Shown here piece by piece: positions 27,009 to 36,464 of a stretch of 64,000 bases of DNA. The stretch is from JACCZX01 sp963791315 (GTDB lineage: Bacteria > Pseudomonadota > Gammaproteobacteria > Burkholderiales > Burkholderiaceae_F): positions 1 to 64,000 of the forward strand of contig CAWBRQ010000003.1 of the NCBI GenBank assembly GCA_963791315.1, written 5' to 3'. Every line of letters begins with the position of its first letter. Position 1 is the first letter of the stretch. Below the pieces are notes generated by a model. That model was given only the letters and a program-made list of their open reading frames with translations. It made no database searches and was not told the DNA's origin. The translations under genes were made by a program, and so were the position numbers.

Positions 27009-27393
27009 TCAAGCGGTCCACGGCATCGGATTGCGCGTCAATGCCACCGTGACGATGTAGAAGAACACGAGTTGAGCGGCGAGCCAGGCGCCAATCCGAA
27101 TACGCATCGTCCTGCCATATTTCAACGCGATCATTCCCAACGCAATGTAGATGGCCAGAGCGATCAGCTTGGCGTCGATCCATCGCATCACTAACGGGTA
27201 TTGGCGGCTGATGACGACCATCGCGATCGCGCTGGCCAGCAACACGGTGTCGACTACATGCGGAACGATCTTGACCCAGCGCTGCTGCAGCAGCGCTGGG
27301 ACGGCGCATCATCCAGATGCCGCGTACGACGAACAGCGTGTAGCTCACCGCCGCACAACTTACATGCGTCAGTTTCAGCGCCGCGTAATCCAT
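27009..27393 (-). pseudogene. Frameshifted SirB-family membrane protein
   Basis: The first frame starts MDYAALKLTHVSCAAVSYTLFVVRG at 27393; after MRRPS one extra base at about 27290-27294 shifts the frame. The next frame reads LLQQRWVKIVPHVVDTVLLASAIAM to RNPMPWTA at the stop in 27009-27011. Together they give a four-helix SirB-like inner-membrane protein of about 127 residues, the normal length. SirB proteins are often found with nitrogen-oxide genes but their function is unknown. It follows nnrS by 7 bases on the same strand, so it belongs to that transcript. Confidence 0.75.
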
Positions 27394-27400
27394 TGCGAAG

Positions 27401-28654
27401 CTATCCCGGCTGCCCGTCCGCGCGAGGCCGGGTCAGCACAGGCCAATAACGTACAAAATAAACGCCGAGTGCGGCGGCCCAGAGCAAACTCGAAAGTTCG
27501 ACGGTCGCCAAGTAGAGGGCCGGGAACGCAAGGCCGCCGAACACACGAACGATCGCGGCCGCTTGCAGCAGCAAATATGCCGCGACATCGTATCGGTCGG
27601 CCTGTAGCGGACGCCCGGTGTGCCCGCGTGCAGTGCGGGTCATCATGCCTATTGTCAGGCCGCCAATTGCGCCGATCGTCAACGCGTGCGTCGCGAGCGA
27701 CGGGACCACCCAGCCCAGCTGCGCGAAGCCGCGTAAAGCGAGGTGTAGTGTGATCCACGCGTAGGCTGCATGAAGAATCCACACCAGCGGTGTATTGAGT
27801 GTTCGCGATGGTTGCCACAGGAAGAGCCGGACGCCGTGTACCAGTGCCGCCGTAAACGCAACTGCCGAAACCAAAACTGCATCCACTTGAATCAGGTCCG
27901 CGACGAACAGCACGATCACGCTGCCGAGTGCCAACCTCTCTATCGATGTCCGGCGCGTGGCGCCCGCACCCGGTATCGCGTTGTTGGTGAACATCGGTAT
28001 GACGCGGCCACCGATGACGGTCATGATGAACAGAATGACGTCGAGTACGAGCTGAAGAACGACACCGGGCGCCAATCCAAAACGTTGCGGCGGCGGAAAG
28101 TGCACAAGCAGTGTCAGTGCGCTGATCAACATCAGCAACCCGATGAAAAAATAGTTGCGGACTTTGCCAGCTTTGACCAATGGAATGGCAATCGCAGCAG
28201 CCACTGCGGCGGGAAACGCCGCATTGACGACGCCCGCGGCAATATCCAGCGGTGTAACGATCAACACCCTGCCGGCAACCCACAGCAAAGCCAGCGCCAT
28301 CAACGGCACACCCGTCGGCGTGGGCTGGGCGGTCCAATTGCGCACTGCTGTCAGCAAGAAACCTGCGATCACCGCGACCGTGTATCCAAACAGCATCTCG
28401 TGCGCGTGCGAATGTGAACCGCCGGCATAGATGATTGGTAGGATGCCCGCATATTGACCGCTCCACAGCAATACGCTGAGCGCACCGAAAAAGGTGGCGA
28501 GTAGGTAAAACGGACGAAAACCAAGATTCCACAGCGCGAAGCGCGCGGACTGCTGCGGGTTGGCGATGCGCGATGCTGCGTCGTGCAATTTCACTGGAAG
28601 GGTGAATGAAGAGGTTCGTACATCGTTCGTACGTTTGGCCATCGATCCAGGCAC
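27401..28654 (-). CDS. nnrS: NnrS family protein, nitric oxide stress response
   Basis: This 417-residue protein has about twelve membrane helices. The NnrS signature is clear: ALWNLGFRPFYLLATFFGALSVLLW, HSHAHEMLFGYTVAVIAGFLLTAVRNWT, MTVIGGRVIPMFTNNA and HALTIGAIGGLTIGMMTRTARGHTGRPL. NnrS is a haem- and copper-containing inner-membrane protein that protects against nitric oxide during denitrification. The gene is divergent from nirK and an FNR/NnrR-type box lies in the shared region. An internal ATG at 28642 is an alternative start. SirB follows directly. Confidence 0.93.
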   Translation of the reverse strand: MPGSMAKRTNDVRTSSFTLPVKLHDAASRIANPQQSARFALWNLGFRPFYLLATFFGALSVLLWSGQYAGILPIIYAGGSHSHAHEMLFGYTVAVIAGFLLTAVRNWTAQPTPTGVPLMALALLWVAGRVLIVTPLDIAAGVVNAAFPAAVAAAIAIPLVKAGKVRNYFFIGLLMLISALTLLVHFPPPQRFGLAPGVVLQLVLDVILFIMTVIGGRVIPMFTNNAIPGAGATRRTSIERLALGSVIVLFVADLIQVDAVLVSAVAFTAALVHGVRLFLWQPSRTLNTPLVWILHAAYAWITLHLALRGFAQLGWVVPSLATHALTIGAIGGLTIGMMTRTARGHTGRPLQADRYDVAAYLLLQAAAIVRVFGGLAFPALYLATVELSSLLWAAALGVYFVRYWPVLTRPRADGQPG

Positions 28655-28682
28655 AACAGTAGCCGCAACGACGCGCGTTCAA

Positions 28683-28696
28683 TTGATGCAGATCAA
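28683..28696. promoter_or_regulatory. Perfect FNR/NnrR/Dnr-type box between nnrS and nirK
   Basis: TTGAT-gcag-ATCAA at 28683-28696 is an exact match to the TTGAT-N4-ATCAA site bound by FNR, Anr and the nitric-oxide sensors NnrR/Dnr. Its centre lies 87 bases before the proposed nirK start. A site centred at -41.5 would place the nirK transcript start near 28731, and TAATGC at 28720-28725 could serve as the -10. The same site could also drive nnrS. Confidence 0.75.
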
Positions 28697-28776
28697 ACCC
28701 GCATCTGTAGCAGAGCGTGTAATGCTGTGTCGTGCCCACAACTAGTGACACACCCCCGATGAATCTGGAGTTAATG

Positions 28777-30372
28777 ATGTTGCGCCCCTTCTCGAATGCG
28801 ACTTGCGTTGCCTTAGTGCTGTCGTTAGCTACGGCAATCGTCGCTGGCTGCGACCGCTTTCCGGCGTCGCCGAACACCTCGCCAGCGGCTCCGACTGCTG
28901 TGAACGATCCATACGACGTTTCAAAGATGGAATTGAAGTCACCTGCTGCGGTAGTTAGCGCTGATCGGCACACCGGCGCCTTTGCGGCTGGCAGCGCTCT
29001 GTCGATGGAGGCGCTGCTGAAGCCGCTTGACCCCGCGCCGGTGAAGGAAGTTCGTCTTGACACCACGCACAAGATCATAGAAATCGCACCGGGCGTGAAA
29101 TTCTCCGCGTGGACGTTCGGAGATCAGGTACCCGGCCCGGTAGTTCGCGCACGCGTCGGTGATCGCATCAAGTTCACGATGACCAATCGCAGCGATGAAC
29201 CAATGCCGGCGGGACAGTTTGCCGCCGCGCCGATGATGCACTCGATGGATTTCCATTCGGCCATGGTGTCGCCGCAGGACAAGTACCGGTCGATTGCGCC
29301 GGGGCAGACGATCAGCTTTGAGTTCGTCGCCAATTACCCCGGCGTTTTCATGTACCACTGCGGCACGCCGATGGTGCTGGAGCACATTGCCTCCGGCATG
29401 TACGGAATGATGATCGTCGAACCGCGCGGTGGCTATCCGACCAAGGTGGATCGCGAATATGCGATCGTGCAGAGCGAGTTCTATACGAAGCCTGACCCAC
29501 AGCGACGCAAGGTCGACGGCGCGCCGCTGTACGTATTGGATGGTGAGCGGGTGCGTAGCAAGGCGCCCACGTATACCGTTTTCAATGGACGCCACAACGG
29601 CTTCGTCGATAAGCCATTGCCGGCCAAACCGGGTGAGCGAGTGCGCCTGTTTGTGATGAACGTCGGCCCATCGAACACGTCAAGCTTCCACGTCGTCGGC
29701 ACGATCTTCGATCGCGCATGGATCGAAGGCAATCCTGATAATCAGGTGCGCGGCATGCAGACTGTGTTGCTCGGCTCCTCTAGCGGCGCGATCGTCGAGT
29801 TCATCGTGCCCGAAGCGGGCAGCTATGTGATGGTCGATCATCACTTTGCCAATGCATCACAGGGTGCGATTGGCCTGATCGCTGCCGGCGGCAAGCCTGA
29901 CGAGCACGGGGCCGCTGCCGATAGTGAGCACCACAACATCGCTGCAACCGGGGCGCCGACGGATCCAGTGGCGGTGCGTGGCAAGCTCGCTTTCGAATCC
30001 AAGTGCCTTGCGTGTCATACGATCGCCGGCGGCGACAAACTCGGGCCGGATCTGTTCGGAGTCACGCGCCATCGCGACGATGCTTGGCTCGCCCGCTGGA
30101 TGAAGAATCCCGAGCAGATGCTGCAAACAGATTCGCACGCGAAAGAGTTGCTGGCGAAATACAAGCTTCCTATGCCCAATCAGAATCTGAGCGACGAAGA
30201 GGTGCGCGAGTACATCGCCTACTTCAAATGGGCAGACGCGAACTTGCGACCGCAGGGTAAGACGCAACCGCAGCCTGCCGCGCCGGGCACTGCGAAGAAT
30301 CCATCGGAAACATATTCAGCAACCCCGATGGGCAGTGATCCCGCCAAGAAACAGTCGGCAGCCGGCAAATGA
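28777..30372 (+). CDS. nirK: Copper-containing nitrite reductase with C-terminal cytochrome c domain (NirK)
   Basis: The product (531 residues) reduces nitrite to nitric oxide in the periplasm. A lipoprotein signal ends in AIVAGCDR, so it is probably membrane-anchored. All copper ligands are visible: type 1 His, Cys, His and Met in MHSMDFH, YHCGTP, VLEHIASGM, and type 2 His residues in MDFH, YHC and MVDHHF. The catalytic Asp (MDFH) and His (SSFHVVG) are also kept. A haem c domain follows with CLACH at about residues 410-414 and the distal-side methionine probably in KLPMPNQ. This three-domain form is known from Ralstonia-type enzymes. GGAG lies six bases before ATG 28777. Confidence 0.93.
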   Translation: MLRPFSNATCVALVLSLATAIVAGCDRFPASPNTSPAAPTAVNDPYDVSKMELKSPAAVVSADRHTGAFAAGSALSMEALLKPLDPAPVKEVRLDTTHKIIEIAPGVKFSAWTFGDQVPGPVVRARVGDRIKFTMTNRSDEPMPAGQFAAAPMMHSMDFHSAMVSPQDKYRSIAPGQTISFEFVANYPGVFMYHCGTPMVLEHIASGMYGMMIVEPRGGYPTKVDREYAIVQSEFYTKPDPQRRKVDGAPLYVLDGERVRSKAPTYTVFNGRHNGFVDKPLPAKPGERVRLFVMNVGPSNTSSFHVVGTIFDRAWIEGNPDNQVRGMQTVLLGSSSGAIVEFIVPEAGSYVMVDHHFANASQGAIGLIAAGGKPDEHGAAADSEHHNIAATGAPTDPVAVRGKLAFESKCLACHTIAGGDKLGPDLFGVTRHRDDAWLARWMKNPEQMLQTDSHAKELLAKYKLPMPNQNLSDEEVREYIAYFKWADANLRPQGKTQPQPAAPGTAKNPSETYSATPMGSDPAKKQSAAGK

Positions 30373-30743
30373 GGCACTTCATTGCGATCGTTGTCTGCAT
30401 ATGGCCGCTTGCCGCGTGGAGTTGCGGAGTTTGCGACGAAGACAAGGTGGCGGCCACCTATGACCATTCAACTGTTGCGCGTGCGTCGACGATGCGCCAT
30501 AACGTGGTCTTCGTTGCGGTTGACGGACCAGTCGAAGCGGTAGCTTTCACGCGACGCGTTGCTGACATCACACCGCGCATCCGCGGTGTGACGCGCGGGT
30601 CTGTGCGTACATCAAAGGCGCCGCTCACTTTTTCGTTCGTTATCGATCCAAAGGTGCAGTCCGCCGCGAGTGCTGTCGATGAGCTTTCGCGCCAGCTTGG
30701 ACCCGTTCCGACCTTACGGGTGTTGAAGATCACGGCCGGGTAG
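30369..30743 (+). CDS. Small exported CxxC protein translationally coupled to nirK
   Basis: The start codon overlaps the nirK stop (ATGA), so the two are translated together. The 124-residue product has a signal peptide (IAIVVCIWPLAAWS) followed at once by CGVCDEDK, a CxxC pair at the mature N-terminus. The rest has an alternating pattern, strand VVFVAVD, helix EAVAFTRRVADI, strand LTFSFVID, helix SAVDELSRQL, strand LRVLKI, like the ferredoxin-type fold of metal-binding HMA domains. I do not recognise a named family. A role in copper delivery or in maturing NirK is an inference from context, and unproven. Confidence 0.7.
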   Translation: MRHFIAIVVCIWPLAAWSCGVCDEDKVAATYDHSTVARASTMRHNVVFVAVDGPVEAVAFTRRVADITPRIRGVTRGSVRTSKAPLTFSFVIDPKVQSAASAVDELSRQLGPVPTLRVLKITAG

Positions 30744-30832
30744 GTGCTAAGGCAACTCAAAACGGGTACGTACTCGATGTTGGGCATAGTGCTTGCAAAT
30801 TGAAGGCTCCAATCATTCAATTTGGGAAGACG

Positions 30833-31318
30833 ATGCCAACTCCACAAGAACTCGAAGCGAAATTCTGGAAGTCGCTGGGCTCCGACCGCACGATGATGCT
30901 CGGCTTGAATGGCGTCGACGACGGGCATACCCGGCCGATGACTGCTCAATTCGAAAGCGATCGGAGTCCGATCTACTTTTTTACCGTCAAGGACAACGAG
31001 CTGTTGAAAGCAATCAGCGGCAGCAATCGAGCGATTGCTACGTTTGCCTCCAAGGATCACGAGCTGTTCGCGACCGTCCACGGTCAGCTGTCGGTTGATA
31101 TGGATCGCGCAACCATTGATCGACTGTGGAATCGCTTCGTCGCCGCTTGGTACGAAGGCGGCAAGGATGATCCGAAGCTCGCTCTGCTTCGGCTCGAGGC
31201 CCAGGAGGCGCAGATCTGGCTCAACGACTCGAGTCTGTTCGCCGGCGTCAAGCTGTTACTCGGCGTTGATCCGAAGAAGGACTACAAGAAAAAAGTCGCG
31301 GAAGTATCGCTCGACTGA
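30833..31318 (+). CDS. Pyridoxamine 5'-phosphate oxidase-family flavoprotein (general stress protein 26-like)
   Basis: The product (161 residues from ATG 30833, preceded by GGGAAG) has the split-barrel FMN-binding fold: LEAKFWKSLGSDRTMMLGL, RPMTAQFESDRSPIYFFTVKDNELL and IATFASKDHELFATVHGQLSV. The end, ARLEAQ-like LRLEAQEAQIWLNDSSLFAGVKLLLG, is typical of the GSP26 subgroup that binds FMN or F420-like cofactors. The reaction is unknown; a redox or nitrogen-oxide detoxifying role would suit its place after nirK. A terminator follows immediately. Confidence 0.85.
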   Translation: MPTPQELEAKFWKSLGSDRTMMLGLNGVDDGHTRPMTAQFESDRSPIYFFTVKDNELLKAISGSNRAIATFASKDHELFATVHGQLSVDMDRATIDRLWNRFVAAWYEGGKDDPKLALLRLEAQEAQIWLNDSSLFAGVKLLLGVDPKKDYKKKVAEVSLD

Positions 31319-31323
31319 AGAGC

Positions 31324-34300
31324 TTACGACGCAGGCCGCCGTGGCGCGGCCTTTTTTATTTCAGACAGCTTTTGGCTGAACCACCCGTGCCCGCGAGCGG
31401 CGCGCCGAGTCACCAGGCGCCTCACAATGACGAAGAACAACGGCACGAACAGCAATCCGAGAGCGGTCGCGGCGAGCATGCCGCCGAAGACACCGGTTCC
31501 GATCGCGTTCTGACTGCCTGATCCCGCGCCGCTTGCAAGTGCCAGCGGCAGCACGCCACCACCAAACGCCAGCGAGGTCATCAGAATCGGTCGCAGTCGC
31601 AGGCGCACAGCCTCGAGGGTCGCCGGAATGAGCTCGACGCCTTCGCTCATCTGCTTGAGCGCAAACTGAATGATCAGGATGGCGTTCTTCGCCGATAGTC
31701 CGATCGTCGTCAGGAGTCCGACCTGGAAGTACACGTCATTCGACAGTCCGCGGCCGGTCGCCGCGATCAGCGCGCCGAGGATGCCGAGCGGCACGATCAG
31801 CAGCACCGCGACCGGAATCGACCAGCTCTCGTACAACGCGGCAAGACACAGGAACACGACGATGATCGACAGCCCGTAGAGCAGCGGCGCCTGGGCACCC
31901 GACAGCCGCTCTTCGTAGGACAAGCCGGTCCACGCGATTCCAAATCCCGTCGGCAGTTGTGCTGCGAGTCTTTCCATCGTCGCGATCGATTCGCCGGAAC
32001 TGTGACCCGTCGCGGCCTGCCCCTGTATCTCGACGGCGGGCGCGCCGTTGAAGCGTTCAAGGCGAGGCGATCCGAACGTCCAGTTGCCGCGCGCGAACAT
32101 CGAGAACGGAACCATGTCGCCTTGCGCATTGCGCACGTACCACTTGGACAGATCCTCGGGGACCATACGAAACGGCGCGTCGGCCTGCATGTAGACCTTC
32201 TTCACCCGGCCCTTGTCGATGAAGTCATTCACGTACGCGCTGCCCCACGCTGCAGACAATGTGGCATTGACGTCGGCCATCGCCACCCCCAACGCGCCGG
32301 CGTGCACGGTATCGACATCGATACTGAACTGCGGTGTGTCTTCCTGCCCGTTGGGACGCACGGCCACCAGAGTGGGATCCTTCGCCGCCATGCCGAGCAG
32401 TTGATTGCGTGCGCCCATCAACGCCTCATGACCGGCGCCGGCGCGGTCCTGCAGATACATGTCGAAGCCGTTCGCCACGCCGAGCTCGAGCACCGCCGGC
32501 GGCGCGAACGCGAACACCATCGCGTCACGCAGCTTGGAGAACGCCGCCATTGCGCGGCCCGCGACGGCCTTGACACGTCTTCTGCGCGCCCGGGCCGTTC
32601 CTTCCAGTCGCTTAGCCGCACGAATGCGATGCCGGAGTTCTGGCCGCTCCCAGAGAAAGAAAAGCCCGCGACAGTGAACAGCGACTGCACCAAGTCCTTC
32701 TCGTCGACCAGGAAGTGGCGCTCCATGTCACGCAGCACTCGCAGCGTGCGCTCCTGCGTCGCTCCGGCCGGCAGCACGACTTGCACGAACATGATGCCCT
32801 GGTCCTCGTCCGGCAGGAACGATGTTGGAAGCCGCAGCAGCAGAAAGATGCCGACCGCGATCATCACGGCGTACGCCGCAAGCCAGCGCAGTGGACCGTT
32901 GAGCATGCGGCCGACGAGTGCGCCGGTACGCCGCGCTGCCGCGATCGAAACCGCGGTTGAACCAGCCGAAAAATCCGCGTCGTCTCGCCGTGCGATCCCT
33001 TTTCGATCGGCTTCAGCAACGTCGCGCACAGCGCGGGCGAAAGGATCAGCGCCACCGAAACCGAGAGCAGCATCGCCGACGCCATCGTGATCGAGAACTG
33101 CCGATAGATGACGCCGGTGGAGCCGCCGAAGAACGCCATCGGAATGAACACCGCGGCGAGCACGAGCGCGATGCCTACCAGCGCGCCGGTGATCTGGCCC
33201 ATCGATTTCTTGGTTGCTTCCTTTGGCGACAAGCCCTCTTCGCTCATCAGGCGCTCGACGTTCTCCACGACGACGATTGCGTCGTCGACGAGCAGACCGA
33301 TGGTCAGCACGACTCCGAACATCGTCAGTACGTTGATCGAAAAGCCGAACGCCTGCATCACGCCGAACGTCCCAAGTAAGACCACCGGCACCGCGATCGC
33401 CGGAATCAACGTCGCGCGCAGGTTCTGCAGGAACAGGTACATCACGAGGACAACCAGCACGAACGCCTCGATCAGAGTCTTGACGACCTCCTGGATCGAC
33501 AGTCGTATGAATGGAGTCGTGTCGAACGCGACAACCGCCTTGAGACCGCGCGGAAAGAATCGCTCGAGCTCGGCAGTCTTCGCTTTCACCGCATCGGCGG
33601 TCTCGAGTGCATTGGCACCGGTGGCGAGTCGTACCGCCAGACCCGATGACGGCTTGCCGTTGTAGAAGGACAGCGTGCTGTAGTTCTCGCCGCCGAGCTC
33701 GACGCGGGCGACGTCGCGCAGCCGCACCGTGGCACCGGAAGGATCGGTGCGCAATACGATCGACTCGAACTGCGCTGGCGTCTGCAGCCGGCCTTGTGCC
33801 GATATGGTCGCGTTCAGTTGCTGCCCCGGTATCGCGGGCAGCCCACCGAGCTGTCCGGCGGCGACTTGCACGTTCTGCGCGCGAACCGCGGTAGCGACAT
33901 CCGCGGGCGTGAGCTTGAAGCTGTTCAACTTGCCCGGGTCGAGCCAGATCCGCATTGCGTACTGCGTTCCGAACAGCGTCAGCTCGCCGACGCCTGGAAC
34001 GCGGCTCAGAATCTCCTGCACGTTCGCCGCCACGTAGTCGGCGATGTCGGTGCGGTTCATCGACCCGTCTTCGGAATAGAAGCCGATCACCATAATGAAG
34101 TTGCGAACCGTCTTCACTACGGTGACGCCCTGCTGCTGAACCTCCTGCGGCAACAACGTCTCCGCAAGCTTCAGCTTGTTCTGCACCTGCACCTGCGCGA
34201 TGTCCGGGTTCACTCCCGAGTTGAAGGTCAGGACAATTGAAGCCGCGCCCAGACTGTCGCTGGTCGACGTGATGTAGCGCAGTCCGTCCAGACCCGTCAT

Positions 34301-34504
34301 CCGCTGCTCGATGATCTGAGTGACGGTGTCCTCCACCGTCTTGGCCGACGCGCCGGGGTAAGTCGCGCTGATCGTGATCGTCGGCGGCGCGATGTTGGGA
34401 TACTGGGCGATCGGCAGGCGGAAGATAGCGATCACGCCGGCCAGCATGATCACGAGTGCGATCACCCACGCGAAGATCGGCCGCTCGATGAAGAAATGTG
34501 ACAT
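31324..34504 (-). pseudogene. Frameshifted RND multidrug efflux permease, AcrB/MexB-like
   Basis: Four frame segments make up one HAE1 pump. The first (from 34504) begins MSHFFIERPIFAWVIALVIMLAG and runs through GVVLTIGLLVDDAIVVVEN to PIEKGSHGETTR. The frame then changes twice between about 32930 and 32990 (extra bases, one in a run of T), giving FGWFNRGFDR and then TGALVGRMLNGPLRW. A third change near 32575 (one base short) leads to AMAAFSKLRDAMVFAF, LSAKNAILIIQFA and the stop at 31324. If repaired it is about 1055 residues, full length for AcrB relatives. It follows an AcrA-like adaptor gene by 27 bases. No outer-membrane channel gene is present. Confidence 0.88.
31334..31357 (+). terminator. 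Rho-independent terminator after the nirK block
   Basis: GGCCGC at 31334-31339 pairs with GCGGCC at 31346-31351 around a six-base loop and is followed by six T residues (31352-31357). It lies 16 bases after the stop of the flavoprotein gene on the plus strand. It falls within the last codons of the convergent RND pump gene. Confidence 0.8.
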
Positions 34505-34531
34505 TGCCTAGCGCCCCTCGATTAGTGGGGC

Positions 34532-35737
34532 TCAGCGCTTGACCGGATCACCCGCGGGCGGTGCCGCCGCTCCCGAGCTTGCGGTGGCGCGCGCCGCACT
34601 TTCATTCGGCGCGCCGGCCGGCATGGCTTGCACGACGGTGCCAGGGGTGGCTCTCTGCAGTCCTTCGATAATGACTCGATCACCCGCCTGCAATCCGGAA
34701 TCGAGCAACCAGTCACTGCCGAGCGTGCGCGCAGTCTTCAGCGGCCGCTGCTCGACCTTGTTATCGGAGCCGACCACCATCGCGATCGCCTGGCCTTTGG
34801 CGTCGCGCGTTACCGCCTGCTGCGGCACGAGGATCGCGTTCTCGCGTATGCCTTCCTCGATCACGGCCTGCACGTACATGTTCGGCAGCAGAACGTTCTC
34901 CGGATTTGGGAACAGTGCACGCAGCGTGATTGCGCCGGTCGAAGCATCGACGGTCACATCCGAAAACTGCAGCGTGCCCTCGTGCGAATAAGGCGCTCCA
35001 TCGTCGAGCAGCAGCGTCACGCGCGCCGCATCGTTACGCGCGCGCTTCAGTTCGCCACTGGCCATTGCCCTTCGCAGCCGAAGCACTTCCGTGCTCGATT
35101 GCGTGACATCCACATACATCGGGTTCATCTGCTGGATCGTCAGCAGTGGCGCTGCCTGGTTCGCCGTCACCAGAGCGCCTGCCGTGACGCTGGACTTGCC
35201 GACGCGTCCAGAAATCGGCGCGACGACGTTGGTATATGCGAGGTTGATCCGCGCCGCCTCGGCTGCGGCCTTCGCGCCCGCGAGGTCGGCCTCGTTCTGG
35301 CGCAGCGTCGTTACGGCATCGTCGTAGGCCTGCTGGCTGACAAACTTGATCTCGACCAGCTCTTTGTTGCGTTCAACGTTGCGCCGCGCTGTCTGCACGC
35401 CCGCTTCGGCCTTTGCCACCGCGGCGCGTGCGCTCTCGTACGTCGTCTGGTAGGTCGCCGCGTTCAGCTTGTAGAGCGTGCTGCCCGCTTTGACTTCAGC
35501 TCCCTCGTTGAACGTGCGCGACTCGATAATCCCTGTAACTTGCGGGCGCACCTCGGCGATCAGCGTGGGTGCTGTGCGGCCGGGCAAGAGCGTCTTGATC
35601 ACCACGCTTTGCGGCTTCACGGTGATCACGGTGACTTGGGGTGCCGCTTTTTCTGCCGACGGCGTGTTCGCGCGGTCACATCCGGCCGTCAGAGCGAGGG
35701 TGATAAGGGCGAGCCGGAGCACGACCGATCGGCACAT
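34532..35737 (-). CDS. RND efflux periplasmic adaptor lipoprotein, AcrA/MexA-like
   Basis: This 401-residue protein carries a lipoprotein signal ending in LALTAGCDR. It has the membrane-fusion layout: LLPGRTAPTLIAEVRPQVTGII, EGAEVKAGSTLYKL, a hairpin of alanine-rich helices (AAVAKAEAGVQTARRNVERNKELV), NVVAPISGRVGKSSVTAGALV and a C-terminal barrel (ILVPQQAVTRDAKG). It is closer to AcrA/MexA than the MdtA-like adaptor at 19513. It precedes the frameshifted AcrB-like gene and should connect that pump to an outer-membrane channel encoded elsewhere. The kdpE gene ends 28 bases upstream of its start. Confidence 0.9.
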   Translation of the reverse strand: MCRSVVLRLALITLALTAGCDRANTPSAEKAAPQVTVITVKPQSVVIKTLLPGRTAPTLIAEVRPQVTGIIESRTFNEGAEVKAGSTLYKLNAATYQTTYESARAAVAKAEAGVQTARRNVERNKELVEIKFVSQQAYDDAVTTLRQNEADLAGAKAAAEAARINLAYTNVVAPISGRVGKSSVTAGALVTANQAAPLLTIQQMNPMYVDVTQSSTEVLRLRRAMASGELKRARNDAARVTLLLDDGAPYSHEGTLQFSDVTVDASTGAITLRALFPNPENVLLPNMYVQAVIEEGIRENAILVPQQAVTRDAKGQAIAMVVGSDNKVEQRPLKTARTLGSDWLLDSGLQAGDRVIIEGLQRATPGTVVQAMPAGAPNESAARATASSGAAAPPAGDPVKR

Positions 35738-35764
35738 GGCTTGATGCTAACAGGCGGACGAGCG

Positions 35765-36460
35765 TTACTCCTCCGTCACTAAGCGATACCCGACCCCGGT
35801 CTCCGTCAGCAGATGGCGTGGTCTCAGCGGGTCGACCTCGAGCTTGTCCCGCAATTGCTTCATGTAAATCCGCAAGTAGTGCGTGTCGCTCTCGTGAGTC
35901 GGACCCCATACCTCCGTTAGAAGCTGGCGGTGGATAACGACCATACCGAGGTGCGTGGCCAGCGACGTCAGCAACCGAAACTCGATCGGAGTGAGGTGAA
36001 TCTTCTCCGCGCCGCGGTTCGCCGTACGTTTCTCGAGATCCACGACTGCATTGCCGAAGCGCAAGATCGGCGTGCCCGATCCGGTGCGTACCGCGTGACG
36101 CAACGCTGCACGCACTCTCGCGAGCAACTCGTTGACGCCGAAAGGCTTGGTCACATAGTCGTCTGCGCCCGCGTCGAGAGCTTCGATTTTGGATTGTTCC
36201 TGAAGACGTGCCGATAACACGATGATCGGCATCGGTGACCACTTGCGAATGCGGCGAATCACTTCGATACCGTCGACGTCCGGTAACCCGAGATCGATGA
36301 TCGCGAGATCGGGCTTGTGTGTTCCCGCATCGATGGCACCGCGTCGGCCCGCGGTCGACTCGACGACGCGATAGCCTTCGACGCCGAAGGCCGCGCGCAG
36401 GAAACGCCGTATTTCAGGCTCGTCCTCGACGACAAGAAGCGTGGGACGCGGATCGGTCAT
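35765..36460 (-). CDS. kdpE: KdpE-like OmpR-family response regulator
   Basis: The product (231 residues from ATG 36460) has a receiver domain with acidic residues VVEDEP, the phosphorylated aspartate at D56 (AIIDLGLPDVDG) and the lysine in VTKPFG. A winged-helix DNA-binding domain follows (HLTPIEFRLLTSLATHLG, THYLRIYMKQLRDKLE, GVGYRLV). It matches KdpE, the activator of potassium uptake. The start is 4 bases after the stop of the kdpD-like gene, so both share a transcript. No kdpFABC genes are seen; the divergent kup gene may be the target. Confidence 0.87.
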   Translation of the reverse strand: MTDPRPTLLVVEDEPEIRRFLRAAFGVEGYRVVESTAGRRGAIDAGTHKPDLAIIDLGLPDVDGIEVIRRIRKWSPMPIIVLSARLQEQSKIEALDAGADDYVTKPFGVNELLARVRAALRHAVRTGSGTPILRFGNAVVDLEKRTANRGAEKIHLTPIEFRLLTSLATHLGMVVIHRQLLTEVWGPTHESDTHYLRIYMKQLRDKLEVDPLRPRHLLTETGVGYRLVTEE

Positions 36461-36464
36461 CTCT

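Noticed and set aside
27375..29078. 567-residue minus-strand frame across nnrS and nirK
   Set aside because: It runs through the nirK/nnrS control region and in the wrong frame through both genes, without any domain.
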